A DNA stretch of 64,000 nucleotides from Aotearoamyces nothofagi (taxonomy: Eukaryota; Ascomycota; Leotiomycetes; Leotiales; Tympanidaceae). The stretch lies in contig JADDTR010000020.1 of the NCBI GenBank assembly GCA_015345905.1, positions 62,001 to 126,000 of the forward strand. The letters run 5' to 3'. The notes below the pieces were generated by a model. It searched no databases and was not told the origin of the DNA. It saw nothing but the letters and a program-made list of their open reading frames with translations. A program made the position numbers and the translations under genes. Of the stretch, positions 44,153-56,741 are shown piece after piece; the stretch's first letter is position 1, and each line of letters begins with the position of its first letter.

Positions 44153-47100
44153 GCCGGTGTGGGCTGGCCTGCCCTCCCCGTCGACCCGAACGAGACATGC
44201 CATTCCTCGTTTCGCTCGCCCAACACGTGCTGCCGTCCCCATTGGGACGCTGGGACGTGCGGCAGGCTGCGGCGTGCAGCGAGCGGCGCCGGCCTGAGGC
44301 CTGAGGCTGCATCCCGCACTGCCTAGGGCTCCTCCCGCGGCCTCAGCTGCCTACGCTGCCGACGCTGCCTACGCTGCTTTGCCTGCCTTGCCTGCCTTGC
44401 CTGGCTCTGTCCCGAGGCTCACGCCTGCAACACGCCCGCAACACTCCCGCAACACGCCCACGCCCACAATAATAACCCTTCCGTCTGGTACAGCCAGCGC
44501 AGCAGAGTGCCCGCGCCGCCAGGCCCGCTTCCAGCATCTCCATGTCCCACCCACAGCACGCAATGAGTGGCCTGTTCGTGCGGGAGATCTTCTGCCACGG
44601 CTGCAGAACGAACGGACGGTGCCTGGCCGCTGCTTTTACGCCGCTGCTTTTACGCCGGCGTGCTGCTCGCGTGGCTTGCCTGCCTGCCTCGTACTGCTGC
44701 ACACGCAGCCCTTCTGAACCCCGTCTGCCCTACCTACCCTACCGCCTTTGCCAGCCCGTTTTCCCAGGGCCCCTTCTTCCTGCCAGATGCCAAATGCGAA
44801 ATGCGAAATCCGACCATGCAAATGCGACGAACGCCTAGGGCAATGCTCTGCTGTTTGCAAGAGCCGGATCCACCTTGGCTTCTGGCTTTTCCCTCGGTCT
44901 CCCTACGTGCCCCCAGCCGAGAGCGCAAATACATTTGATTGATCTGGCTGCTTGATATGTGTGTTGACCTGGTGACTGGAGGAGGCTGTACTGTTGGCCG
45001 TACTGGCATTGCCAATATGGGCGGGCCTTTTCTCCAAAGACCAGACTCCCTCCTCCTCGCGCTACCTACCGAATCCTCCCCAGAGCCGTGCTATCGCCGG
45101 CCCTTCCCGCTGAAGAGGTCTGTTCATAGAGTTCAGCTATTCGGGTTCGAGGAGGCTTGTTCATAGAGTTCAGCCAAACGAGCTCCAACTCCCACTCGTG
45201 CCACTGTCGTGACCGTGCATAAACACAAAATCCATTTTGAGTTTTTGCTCTTTCTTTTCTCGGCCTTGGCCCTTGAGCGGGCACCCCGTTATGGGCCGTT
45301 AGGCTCTGGCTCGGCTCGCACCACACCGTGAACCTCGTGGCCTGTACGTACGTACTGTACTGTAGTACTGTATGTCTGCTATCTGCCATTGGCCATGTGG
45401 GAGTGTATCTGCCGTGCTGCGGTACCACGTCGCTGCCTCTTACCTATAACGTCTCGTGCCTCAACCTCCGGGATACTTACTGTATTGCTCTTCCCAGCCG
45501 AGAGCCTCGCTGTCCGTCGACGGTGTACTGTACAGTACGCACCGGCGCGTCCTCGAACGGCAGTCAACGGAAAGGCCAACCAAGTGTTGCAATTAGCAAT
45601 ACGTATCTTCTACTCCGCGTACTAAACCCTGATCGATGTCAACGGTGCGAGAAGGTGTTATGTGCATTATTCGACGAGTTCGCGCCACGGTCCCATAGAT
45701 AGCCAGGAGTTCGTTCTGAGAGTTGTGGGTCCCCACTTACCTCCACTTCCCGTACGATCACATTGCTTGAATGCTAGTACTGACTGTCCAGTGCATGCAG
45801 TGTCAGTGTATACTTACTATTGATGTAAATGTAGTGGATGTTTCCACTTGCTCCTTGCGGATGCCATCTATACTCCGAGTAATAAGGGACAATGCGCGGA
45901 GAGGCGTGTATACATGCGGATATAGACGATCGGAGAATCGGAGGATCAGAATTGATAATTCAGACGGATGCTCGTACTTTTGTATCTGTTTACCTACGCC
46001 ATCAGGCGTCCAGGTTACTTGGCATTGTGTAAGGAAGTATGCAGTATGTAGTACGTACATACAAGACTCTCATTTGACTTTTTTGACCGTTTTACTTCAA
46101 CTTGTAGAAATACAACATCACCGCGCATGTACCTGTAAGAAACTAACATTGTAATAATACGACGTCGCCAATCCAACAATGGGTATATACTACGCGAGGC
46201 ATGCATGTCTAACAGCACGGGCGGATATCGATGTCACGTTGAGTAAGTCTTGTTTCAGCGGCTTCTCAGAAGGGAAACGCACAAGACTTTTCGTTACATA
46301 CTGTACAGTACCTTCCAACGGGCTAATGTGCGTCTGTGAAACCCGTCACAGAAGTGTCTCACATGATCTTATTGTTGTCTGACCTCATCTCATGGTCGGT
46401 TCTGTGCATTCCATTCCACCCCAGCCACATCGTATCGGCTGGAGAGGACGAGTTTTCTTTTCGGAGCAAAACTCTACAGGGGATACGAATATCAGAATTT
46501 TAGACATGTAAAGCGAGCATTTCAGCTTGCCGTCGGAAACCGCCTCCGTAGTCCCAAGCGGCCTTGGGACTCTCGTAGCCTGATAGCCAAGCATTATTGA
46601 ATATTATTGTCGCCTTCGGAGTCTTATACTTCTGTCCGAACCAGGGTTTCTTTATAATCCTCATGTATGAAGTCGAAATGTCCTCGTATAGCTCTTATCG
46701 CTGCCAGAATGCGAGCGTCTAAATTATATTGGCTTCCAGAAGCATGGTAGTTCGCAGACGCCCCGTGCTAGGAAAGGCGTTGGATAATGCACCCGCATGT
46801 CGTGGACTCAGCATGGCGGATTTTGCATGCACTACATCGAGGGTCGCTGCAACGTGGTGGTGGTTGATCCAAGAATGCGATTATGAAATCCGTAGATTCT
46901 GATCGATAAACGGACCTGTCGGAAGGGCAGTTTTGTGTGTCTACGAGTCAGAGAACATCATACGATTCGATTCATTGAGTCCTCAAGCATTGCCAACGTC
47001 TTTCCCTTGTTCTGGCTGGGGCAATCGCTAGACTTCAACCCTACATGGCCTTACGCGCAGTCTCTGGAAGATGAGGGTTCCAGTATCGTGCTCTGCGGAT

Positions 47101-50100
47101 AGTTCATTCCTGCCGTCGCTGCATTGCATTGCAAGTGCCGACGTACCTCTCTGCAGGCAAGGGATGAACCCTCAAAACAGTAGGTGTCTTTCCGGGAGAA
47201 TGGATCGGATGATGTCAAGGCCATGTCCGTTATATGCCAGGTTTGTTGTAGCTTGTCCTGCTTTGAGAACGTGTCGACAAGTTTGGACACTGTTCTCTGC
47301 ACATCTGGCACTTTTCGCCGGCGGATGCTGCGGATACTTACAAATATATCCCAATTGAGCGCGGGAGTGCATATGCATGGCTGGAAAGGGTACTTCTTGG
47401 CGCGTAGCCGTCTCCATTTAACTGCAGTGTGCCCTGCCGCCGTTCTTACTTTTCGAGCCCTGGAAATTCCGAGGACTCGGCCATTGCCTGTCCTGGGCTT
47501 GCATTGCATTGCATGATGCATTACGGTAGGCCGTGGCTAAGAGCCATCGAGCCGGTTTATTCGCCTTCAATCGAATTGTAAGCCCGGAACTGGACCGACA
47601 CTGGGACATGGTGGCATAGAGTCCGACCCGGTCGCTGCGTTCGAGAGCGCCATGCACAGTCCCAAGTACCAAGCCTTTGACGCATGTGTCTTGCCATATG
47701 CTGCGCCCTACCGCCCTACCGCCATAACCCGGCTCACCTCGGTCTGCGGATAACAATCGCACAGTAAAGCAGCGCACAGTAAAGCAGCATATGTTTTAAT
47801 CGTCTTGCGTTGCGCTGACCACACCGAGCATCCGACGGCTCATCCCGCAAGCTTTCACATTTGCAGAGAAAGGCGGATCATTATCAGGGACCTTGAGCAT
47901 TTTCGGCATCCCAACTCCGAAAGCAAGATCGGTTGAGGAATGGGGGGTGGGTGGGGTTCATGGCGTCTACCGCCAGCCTAAACTGAGCGAAAGATCATTG
48001 TTGCTGCCTGAGTAGCAGCGGCCTACCTGGACGGCGCTTTTAGCCGCGGATGCAGCATGGCAGTTCTCTTCTGCCCTTTGTCTTTTGCCTTTGCCACCCT
48101 TCCGCTAGATTTGCAGACATAACGTCACGAGGAGTCTCGCGTGCATAGTGCGGTTCTGCCTCGATCGAGACCATCGTATCGCGGGGTACTGGCGTTTTTG
48201 ACTTTGCGGGCGTGAGCAATCAATCTTACCAGACTCAGCACGAGCCGGAGCAAAACGGCCAAAGGCTAATCACGACTGCCCTCAATCTCTCACATCCATT
48301 CGATGATATCGCGCTGCGCGGTCACGTCTTTACCATATGGATGGATATAAGCTGAATGTAGACGCCTCGACGGTGCCCCTGATCATTGACGGCGAAGTTC
48401 GGAGCACGGCGCACGCCATGACCTGAAGACCTTAACGACAAACCCTAGATAATGCAGACGCCTCATCGCCTTTCTCGCATCTTGAAATCCTCGTTCAGAC
48501 ACATTCTGTAGATCCTTGCTCTCTCCGTGACGGATAGCTCACCTGATCACAAGCCGACCACAGCTACTCCAAACTGGCTCCGCTCGTAACCAATAACCAA
48601 TTGATGGCGAATCTTTAGCTCTGCTATTTCGTATCTATCAGCCCTCGGCGTATTCGTGTTGCTTGTATTAGAATTTGGAAACCAACCCTGCACGCTGCTG
48701 TCGGTGGCTGGCCCGCAACCTCAGTCTTGTGGCCTGGACTGCCTAGAGTAAGCTGACGGCGACAGCGACGCCTTAGCTCAGATCGCAAAGAGCAGATCTG
48801 GCCGGCAAGATAGACTATGAAATCTAGAGGCACTCGACAGAACCTGGGCTTCTATTCCGTTGTTTCAGAGTAGACACGAAAGACCGCCGGTGGTGAGGAA
48901 GGCTACGGGAGAAGGACCGGGTTATCAACAGCGCTTCGCAACGAGAACCTAATCGAGCCTAGCCTTCCAGAAGAAACTCTGGAATTGGAAATTGAACGAC
49001 GATACGCAAATGTGACGAGTGCCCTCGAGTATTCGTATATGCCCAATGCATTGAAGAATAGTAGTTGTGCCTAAAGACAGTATTGTGGGGAGAGCGGAAA
49101 TGTGATATGCCTTTTACAATAAATGATCGACTTGTTAAACCTCTTGATGAGCTGAGCTTTGGTTAGTTTCCTGATTTTTTATCTACTACGATATGCCAAA
49201 TATGCTACGCCGCACGAGATAAGCAGAAAGAAAGATCATATGATTCATATCTTGCATACTTGCCGATTTCTTACGATATCATCCAGATGGAAGATAAATG
49301 AATTACCACAGATATCGGTATCCTTCAGGTACAGACATCTTCGATTAGTCAAAGGCTGGAGAACTCAGTGGAGATGCGGAGAGCATGAGGCTCAAAAATA
49401 GGTTACTGTAGTCACTGCGCGGTGGGGTACTTGCTACTTGCTTCCTCAATCATTCTATGCGGATGCCGATCATTAGCAAGGTGTGAGCCGAACCCAAGAT
49501 GCCTATTTCAGGGCTACGGATAAGCAACTTAAGCGGCCGGGAATGGTTTCTGATCCCGGACCAATCCAATTTCTTATGTTGCGGCCGCCAGTTGCTGGTC
49601 GCGAGTCAGAGTTATCCCAGGTGTGCCGAACTCAAAACAACATATCATAATCTTGCCAATTGAGGTGGCGTCTATTGTCGATGGTGTCCTGAAAGGGAAG
49701 TCATATGCTCGATATGCGCGATTGGAGAGATAAGCATTGAGTAGGGATTCGAGTCATTGTTCGTTCGGCTGTGTGGCTGGCAACCGAGAGAGGACCCAGG
49801 CTCCAGAGCAAAACCCGGTAGCGATCCGATAGAGGGGCGAAGATCTTCAGGATCTTCACAGCGATAATTGCACTGCACAAGCCGTCCCCGTAAGTACCGA
49901 GGTTTCGAGGTTGAGACGTCTATCACGACCGGGATTGAGTGATATGCGACTTCCTCGCGACAAACAAAAGCTGAAAATTTGCCTCTAAGACATGGCAGCC
50001 CACCGCCCCACAACATCATCATCGCATCATTGAAGGGTATTACTTCAGAATGGCGTGGATTGAGAAGAAGGTGGCAGAACCACAATGCAACAGCAGCCAT

Positions 50101-53100
50101 CACGTGAACCGTAATGGAAGTGGTGGCACGCGACTTCTGCGGACCCTGGCTTTACCCGACTTCGAGTCTCGACCTGGGACTCATCAGTGTCGCCAGTACA
50201 GACAGCGGTATGCACTGCGTCGCGATGTTGGAGGAATGGGTCAATACAGTGCTCAACCGGGAATGCCAGCAGACCCTGACTTTACTGTTGTGTAATGGCG
50301 TTGGTCCCCTATCGTGCCATCATATTAAACTTGTCTCGATGCAGCCCTTTGTTCTCTACGGCGGTATAGTTCGCGTAATCAATGGAGCCAATGCACGACA
50401 TTGAACCCTTGACAGTTCGCGTCCGAACGACCAGTACATAAGGGGACAGGAGATACATACTATAAGTAGGTAGGTAGTCTTTTGGGATCAGCTGGAGCGC
50501 GTCGCGTTATTTCTTGCATCGCAGTCCGTCACATACGGTACAAGCAACAACTCTTCGTCGCACTTGCACTCCCTTGACTGCTCATCCCTCCGTGGTGGAT
50601 CATTAGATCCGCTCTCAGATGTTTTAAGCTCTTCAGCCATATCACTTCGCTATGTCCATCTGCTGGTTGGATGGAGAGGAAACACCTACTAACCACATTG
50701 TTTGAACTGCCGAGCTGGTGACCTGGTACCACTCTCTATGAGTGCCAGTCATCCCACCTTCTATCCTAGAGAGACTGTAGATGTGTTGTAGACAAGTCAC
50801 TTTTTCCTAGCATCATACAAAAGGGTGCCGACAATAACATATGTACATGCCGTAGGCGAAGGACTGAACGTGATCCCTTAATCCGGGCGAGTGTCGTGAA
50901 GTCATTCGTTTCCAGCCCATCGAATTTCATAGCGGCTATTCTAGACATTAGCCAAGATTTATAATGTCAGATGGACAAATACAGGATATCGTTAGGATAA
51001 TCAAAGGTTTTGGAGTTGGGAAATACCCACCGATTCGCAAAGACGACTTCATAGATTGTGCACCGGTTGTCATCTCCATCTCCAATGGAGGCACCGTGAA
51101 TACCCAGGGTGCACTATTGCCTATCAGGTAGGGGTAGACACCAGCGACTTCTCATCACTGACACTCTTTAATCCTTAGCGGACGGCTAGCAGATACTAAG
51201 ATGTCCCAACCCGTCTTAAGCATGAGTCTTTTCGGTGATTGAATAAGTGCATTGTTCGAAAGACGGTGTCTGGAGCGGACATGTTACCGGTCAGATGCCG
51301 CATATTTGGATTAGTCCTCGAGTTGTCGACAGGTCATATCCCAGCCTAGGCTGGCAATTCCTAGGAGGACTGTTAGTCGAGGCATGGACAGGAATGTCAC
51401 GGAATAGGTTTTCCTTCCTCCAGAGTGGAATTTACTTGACATGTATTGTCTCAGTGGTGAGGATGTGGTGACAATAGGCCGAATGCCAATGCCAGTGCCA
51501 GAGGCTTTGTTAATTCCTCGGAATGGAGAGGGTGCGAGACCCTGGTGGAACATGCAAATTCCCGCTGTGCGACTCTCTGTGAGACGAGTAAGCGCAAGCG
51601 CCGCCTAAGCAATGAGATAGATGCCTTTCATTCTCAAACAGACACGCATCAACATCCGCGCGGGTCATTGAGCAGGTCTTTGAGCAGCTTGTATTGTGTA
51701 TCCATGCCCTCAGGCACTAGGCCAAGGTACGATGCGGGAGGGATGTATGTCAGACGGTGGTGCCTGGCAGCAATGCACACCGTGGACTGTGCATTGTTCC
51801 TCGCTGCTGGGTAGATCCACCACCTTGGACTGGATGTGTCGAGCAGCAGGCACGAAAGCCACACAGCCTCTTCAATGGCCGCAATGCAATGCTTCGCCGT
51901 AAATCCATTGACCTCGTTGAACCAGGACTGCCCGGCGATTCTGGCGCGGGGCGGCTGGCCTTGGCGGGAGTGGCGAAGTGACAGCAAGTGGAAACCCTTT
52001 CCTGCTGTATGTTCTTACGAGTTACTGACCCCGAGGCCATCATCCCATCCTCGGTACTGGAACGGAACAGAGCACGACAAAGCAGAGCACACGAGGCTCT
52101 GCTGTCTGCGGCACAAGGCTCCTGCTCGCGAGCAACAACACCTCTCGAGCATCTGTGTTCCTCCCCGACTCCACGTTCAGGATATTCCCAACCCGCCATA
52201 TCCTCCAGAGCCGTGGTGCGTGTCCGTATGCCCAGCGTATGTATCTACCTGCCACCTCCTGCAGCCTAGCGAGGTAGCTGAACAATGGTCACATCTCAGC
52301 TTCTTCCCAGCCTGCCACTGCACAAGCTCGAACTACCTGGCTAGCTACACGGGGAGTACGGAGTACGGAGAATTGGTAGCGCTGCTGTCGCTGCTGCTGT
52401 CGCTGCTCGATAACTGCTGCTTCCCTTCCTATTAGCTTCCCGGCGTCGTTATCGCATGTGCTCGGGGTTCAGGCGTCTGGCTGCTACGTACGGGACCTGC
52501 TGGCCAGTAGTAGTCGTATGTCTATTCGCCGCTCTAGCATGTTGCCATGCTGCTTCATGCTCCCGTGCCGTGCTACCTCCCGTGCTACCGGCGTTGCTCC
52601 GTAACCCTACCTCCGCAAGGGCACCAGCAGCGACGACGCAATCTGGATATGGCATACTACGTGCCATACTACATGCTCTCCTACACAATGGGCATTATTG
52701 TCTGGACATACGCTACAGCTCCCAATGCAGCCCGTCTCCCGGTACAGCTTCAGCCGCCGATGCTCTCGCATGCGGGAGTGGGCAGGCTTGCTGGTTAACT
52801 CGTTAGGGGTCAGCTCTCCCAGCATGCGGCGTGTCCAGCTGCCGTGTATCCTTGCATCGAGGGTCGCCCAAACGAGAGGCTGCTGCAGTAGCAGGCGCAC
52901 CGACGCCGACGTGCGCTTAGGCCCGACACCCGGGCTTCGCAGTCTCCGCCGTCCGCATTCCGCAATGCGCATTCTCGACGACACAATGGGTAGCCAGCCT
53001 GTGTCATGCCTGCGTAGATCTCCGGATGGAGAGCCTGCCCAGGAACACCCAGGCACTCCCAGCACGCCCACTTGCGCCCACACACGCCTGGAGCTCCATT

Positions 53101-54672
53101 TGGGAATTTAGGGTTCATGCACTTCCCAAAGCATGGCGTAGTCCGCATTCCCTGGAATGGAATAACAATGAAATTTCGGTGGCATCATCCCCAGTCGCCT
53201 GGCATGGCCAATCCTGCGCCAATCCTGCCTGCCGTGTGCTGTCTCGCTGGGAGTTCAGCCGGGTTGCGCTGGGCTGCGGACATACTGCACTGCAATGGTC
53301 CCCTATGCCCCCCCCGACCCTGCCCGTCACCATCCACTGCCTGCCATTCGGCCGTTGCCCACGTCGATGGCTGCTCGTGTACATCTGTTGGAATGTGGAT
53401 CGAGACGCCTACACACTGCAAGATCGTTGTGGATGTGATCTGTCTGTATCCATGTGCACATCGAGCATCGACCTGTCTCTGCTGATCTATCTGACGAAGC
53501 TGACACGAACTGACCTCATCGGCTGTTTTTTACTCACTCCACGAGCCCTCTGCATTCTTCCATTCTGGATGCTGTCGCAGCCTGCGTCCCTCGCTCGCTC
53601 TGAGACACCCACATAACGTTCCCAGCTTGTGTATGCCGGTACGGCGTCTTTTTCCTTTTTCCTTCTTCCGTTGGCCAGCCTACGACTCCATCATACGGCT
53701 GAGTGGGAAGCTGCACGGCAGCGCAGCCAGTCAACCCCACTATCATGCCGCATCATCTGATGGGCCTCTCACCAACGGACGAAAGGCTGTTAAGTCTCTG
53801 TCGATAGAGACAATTTGCATCTGGCTTATGGGACTTATGTGATCCACTTATCTAACATCATATTCTGGCGTTTCTGGCGTTTCTAGCTCTCCGGCCTGAC
53901 TCTCTCCCGGGCTGTGCAAAGTGCCGGATGTCAACGTCAGAGCCAGACCATAGCCATATCACAACTACGATGGCGGTGCTTCTTCTGAGCCTGAATCAGG
54001 CCTGAATCAAGCTCTTCTAGACCATCTGATAGTAACTACAAAGGCAGAGATGACGGTGGACGGAGGCCGAAGCTGCTGCTGCGGCTGCCACGAAGGCACG
54101 CCCCGCCGTCAGGAGAGAGTCGAGCAGAAGGTTAGTCCTCCCTGGCAAAGGGTTTAGAGGAAGTTAGATCAGCACGCGCAGTCACTGCAAGAGTCAGGTA
54201 TCTGGCGGTGGTGGTGGAAGAGGAGGAGGCGGAGGGGGAGGCGGAGGGGGAGGAGGTGGGCATATGGAGTGTGGAATTGTGGTGGCCACGGTCAGTGGTT
54301 CTTGTGGTGCTCGGTGGCCACTCTACCGCGTTTACAGCAATGTGCAAAAGCGAGACGGAGACAGATGCTTGATAGCAAGCAGGCATGCCATGCAGACGAC
54401 GCTCGGTAGAGAGATAGATAGCAAAGGCAGCACAGAGCTGCAGAGCTGACACCTGACAGCTCCCGTCGAGGCACAGGACAAGGACCGTCAGGACCCGGCC
54501 TGGGAGGGGAGGCCCGGAGCAGCAGGCGGGCAGGGCAGGGCAGGCGGGCAGCTGGCCGACTGGAATCTGCGGGCGCTTTTACGAGGAAGGGACATGCTGG
54601 ACGCCCTGGCAGCTGGTGCTGGGGCGGGGCGCGGGCGCGGGCCACAGGGTGCAGTGCAGCGCAGTGCAGTGG

Positions 54673-54840
54673 AGGCAGGCAGGCGGGCAGGCGGGCGGGC
54701 AGGCAGGCACAGGCCACCGGCCACCGGCCACCGGCCCCAGTGCAGCTCGCTAGGCCGGCCGCTACGCGCAGGCCGCTAGGGCCGCTAGGGCCGCCAAGCA
54801 TGGCTGCTAAGCATGGCCGCTAAGCATGGCCGCTAAGGCC
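54673..54840. repeat. GC-rich tandem repeats (GGCAGGCG, CACCGGC, 15-bp unit)
   Basis: GGCA/GGCG repeats at 54673-54712 run into three or more copies of CCACCGG (54713-54736). From about 54796 to 54840 there are three copies of a 15-bp unit GCTAAGCATGGCCGC. Confidence 0.8.
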
Positions 54841-54963
54841 CCCGTCGCCGCGTCGCTAACCTGGGCCGCCGACCCCTCGTCGGCGGCTTAGTGGCCGGCC
54901 GCATTGATCGCAGCGGTCCATTGTTGCCTGCGGTGATGTCGCAACTCGGGCTTAGCCGGGGGG

Positions 54964-54998
54964 CCTCCAGGGCTCCAGGGCTCCAGGGCTCCAGGGGC
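54964..54998. repeat. (CTCCAGGG)n octamer repeat
   Basis: Four near-perfect copies of an 8-bp unit. Confidence 0.85.
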
Positions 54999-55300
54999 CC
55001 TCTGTGCCTCGCGGTGCCTCAGCGGGGCGTCCCTGGCCGGCCTGGCACTTGCCCGCCTGGGTTCGTGGGCTTGTGGGTTCGCTTTGCAGCGCTGCCCTAC
55101 CCTGCCCTACCCTGCCCTGTCCTGCCCTGTCCTGTCGGCTCGATACTCTCGTCTCTCTCTCTCTCTCTCCCTCTGTCTCTCTCTGTTCCTCTCCGTCCCT
55201 CTCGCCATCCTCTGCTCTGTGCCCCGGTCTGGCCTGGCCGGTCTGTCTGTCTGGTGCTCTCTTCGGCACTGGCCGCCGTGTCTGTGTTGTCTGCAGTGTC

Positions 55301-55342
55301 GACAGTGTCTACAGTATCTACAGTATCTACAGTATCTACAGC
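55301..55342. repeat. 9-bp tandem repeat (TCTACAGTA)
   Basis: Four copies of TCTACAGTA with edge variants. The same trinucleotide phase makes Val-Tyr-Ser-like open frames that should not be read as protein. Confidence 0.85.
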
Positions 55343-55428
55343 GTCTGCATTGTCTACTGTCGACATTGTCTACTGTCGCCGTTGCCTACCGCGTCTATCC
55401 AACGCATACAGGGCGTCTCTCGCATCTC

Positions 55429-55478
55429 TCTCGTCTCTCTCGTCCCTCTCGTCCCTCTCGTCTCTCTCGTCCCTCTTG
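55429..55478. repeat. 9-bp tandem repeat (CTCTCGTCC)
   Basis: Five or six copies of CTCTCGTCC/CTCTCGTCT within a long pyrimidine-rich tract (about 55140-55510). Confidence 0.85.
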
Positions 55479-56618
55479 GTCTCTCTCTCTCCTCTCCCTC
55501 CCTGCGGTCCCTCGCCGCCCTGACCTGACCTGCTCTGCTCGCCCGTCCGACCGACCCCACATTTCGGCAACTAGCAATCCGGCCTAGCGCTGTCTCCCAG
55601 CTGTTCTGGCTAGGGCCTGAGCCATTACCGCTATTACCTACCTTAGCCAGCAGCGATTTGGGCTAACCCGAGATGTTCCAGATATTCCAGCCTGCTCCAA
55701 CGTTTGCATGGCCATCCGCCGACATGCAATCCGCGATAAGCCTACGAGTCTGAGGTGAGGGGTCGACTCCCAATGCTTAAAGCACAACCCGTCGCCGCTC
55801 TCCCAAGCTCTCCCAAGGGGTCTCATAGTCTCATATTCTCACAGACTGATCTGCAAGGTACGCTCATCCGTCCATTGGATCTTGCCCTCCGTCCCTTCCA
55901 CCTTGGACGCGTGCAAACACTCCTGCCAGCCACTACACCACCACCCGGCCACCCTCCTCCTCCTCCTCGTCCTCCTCCTCCGCCACTCCCTCCTCCCGCC
56001 CAGCTCTGTTCCTGGCCTTGGAAATTAGAGCCAGTGTCCCTTGCTCTCCCTCGTACCTGCCGTACCTTTTTTTGGCCTCCCAGATACCAAGAAACGGCTT
56101 CCGTCGCCCCTGATAGGTTTCGGAGTTAAATCCGCCCCGAGCACAGGATCTCGCAAGACTCGATTCGTCGATACAACACTTGCCCTCTGCCGACGGATTT
56201 CTGGCACCGACCTCTTTTTGAACCTCACCACGTCGCGTCACGTCCAACATTCCTCCACTCTAGACCTTGCTTGTCTGCTCTCTCAGAGTTGAGCACGCGT
56301 TCAGCCCAAGAGCCTCGATTTATCCTACTATCCGTAAGCTGAACCCTTTTGATCTTATTCTAGTGTCAATCCACGATAGCATGATCGAGATCCGTCCATG
56401 GTCTTGTTCTCACCACTCTTGGTCTTCATTCTTGTGCTCATAAAGGACGACACATCTCCCCCTTCATTTCATCCTTAACTTCTAAGAAGCTCGTACACTC
56501 TCTCCCATCTCCAGTCACCTACTTACATTCATTCCAAAGGCAAGGCGTCTCTGCCTCCTTGTATCATCATCGTCGTCATCCCTCAGTCACTCCACTGTTC
56601 CCACTCAAGCTGTTCGTC

Positions 56619-56741
56619 ATGGCTCTGATGCTAGACTTATATCAAGAATGGCTGGCTGACTCCAGTATAGATGTTCAAGAGCCCACCCAACATACCCTTA
56701 GAAAATATGAGAGACTCAGTAATTATGAGATCGTTTATTGA
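56619..56741 (+). CDS. Upstream ORF overlapping the BrlA-like start
   Basis: A 40-residue frame starting MALMLDLYQEWL opens 52 bp before the first ATG of the BrlA-like gene and overlaps that gene in another frame, ending at 56741. It also covers the alternative starts Met13 and Met19. A scanning ribosome that initiates here would bypass the main start. In Aspergillus nidulans brlA, a short upstream ORF in the beta transcript is known to repress translation. A similar role here is inference. Whether the ATG lies within the mature transcript depends on the unknown transcription start. Confidence 0.45.
   Translation: MALMLDLYQEWLADSSIDVQEPTQHTLRKYERLSNYEIVY

Larger units (their letters stand above)
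42777..56618. other. 13.8-kb gene-free interval upstream of BrlA-like gene
   Basis: No open frame in this interval shows a recognisable domain, a signal-peptide gene structure or convincing splice continuity. The many open frames between 43000-45000 and 51500-55600 occur on several strands at once and follow from high GC and tandem repeats. The ends (about 42800-44900 and 51500-56000) are GC-rich and repeat-bearing, while the middle is closer to average. The last kilobase (about 55750-56600) is pyrimidine-rich, like the long leaders of fungal regulatory genes. I saw no tRNA, rRNA or intact mobile element. Confidence 0.5.

Noticed and set aside
42959-45000. Many long open frames on both strands
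   Set aside because: They come from GC richness and tandem repeats, give low-complexity Arg/Pro/Ala-rich products, overlap each other in several frames, and show no domain.
45100-45180. GGTTCGAGG, resembling a tRNA B box
   Set aside because: The flanking sequence does not fold into a cloverleaf and no A box is at the right distance.
51545-53616. Overlapping open frames of 80-200 codons on both strands
   Set aside because: The frames are open on both strands at once, no splice pattern links them, and the products have no recognisable motif, so composition explains them.
54891-55587. A 210-codon plus-strand frame and two overlapping ones
   Set aside because: They run through pyrimidine-rich and 9-bp tandem repeats, and the products are repeats of Ser-Leu or Arg-Glu.
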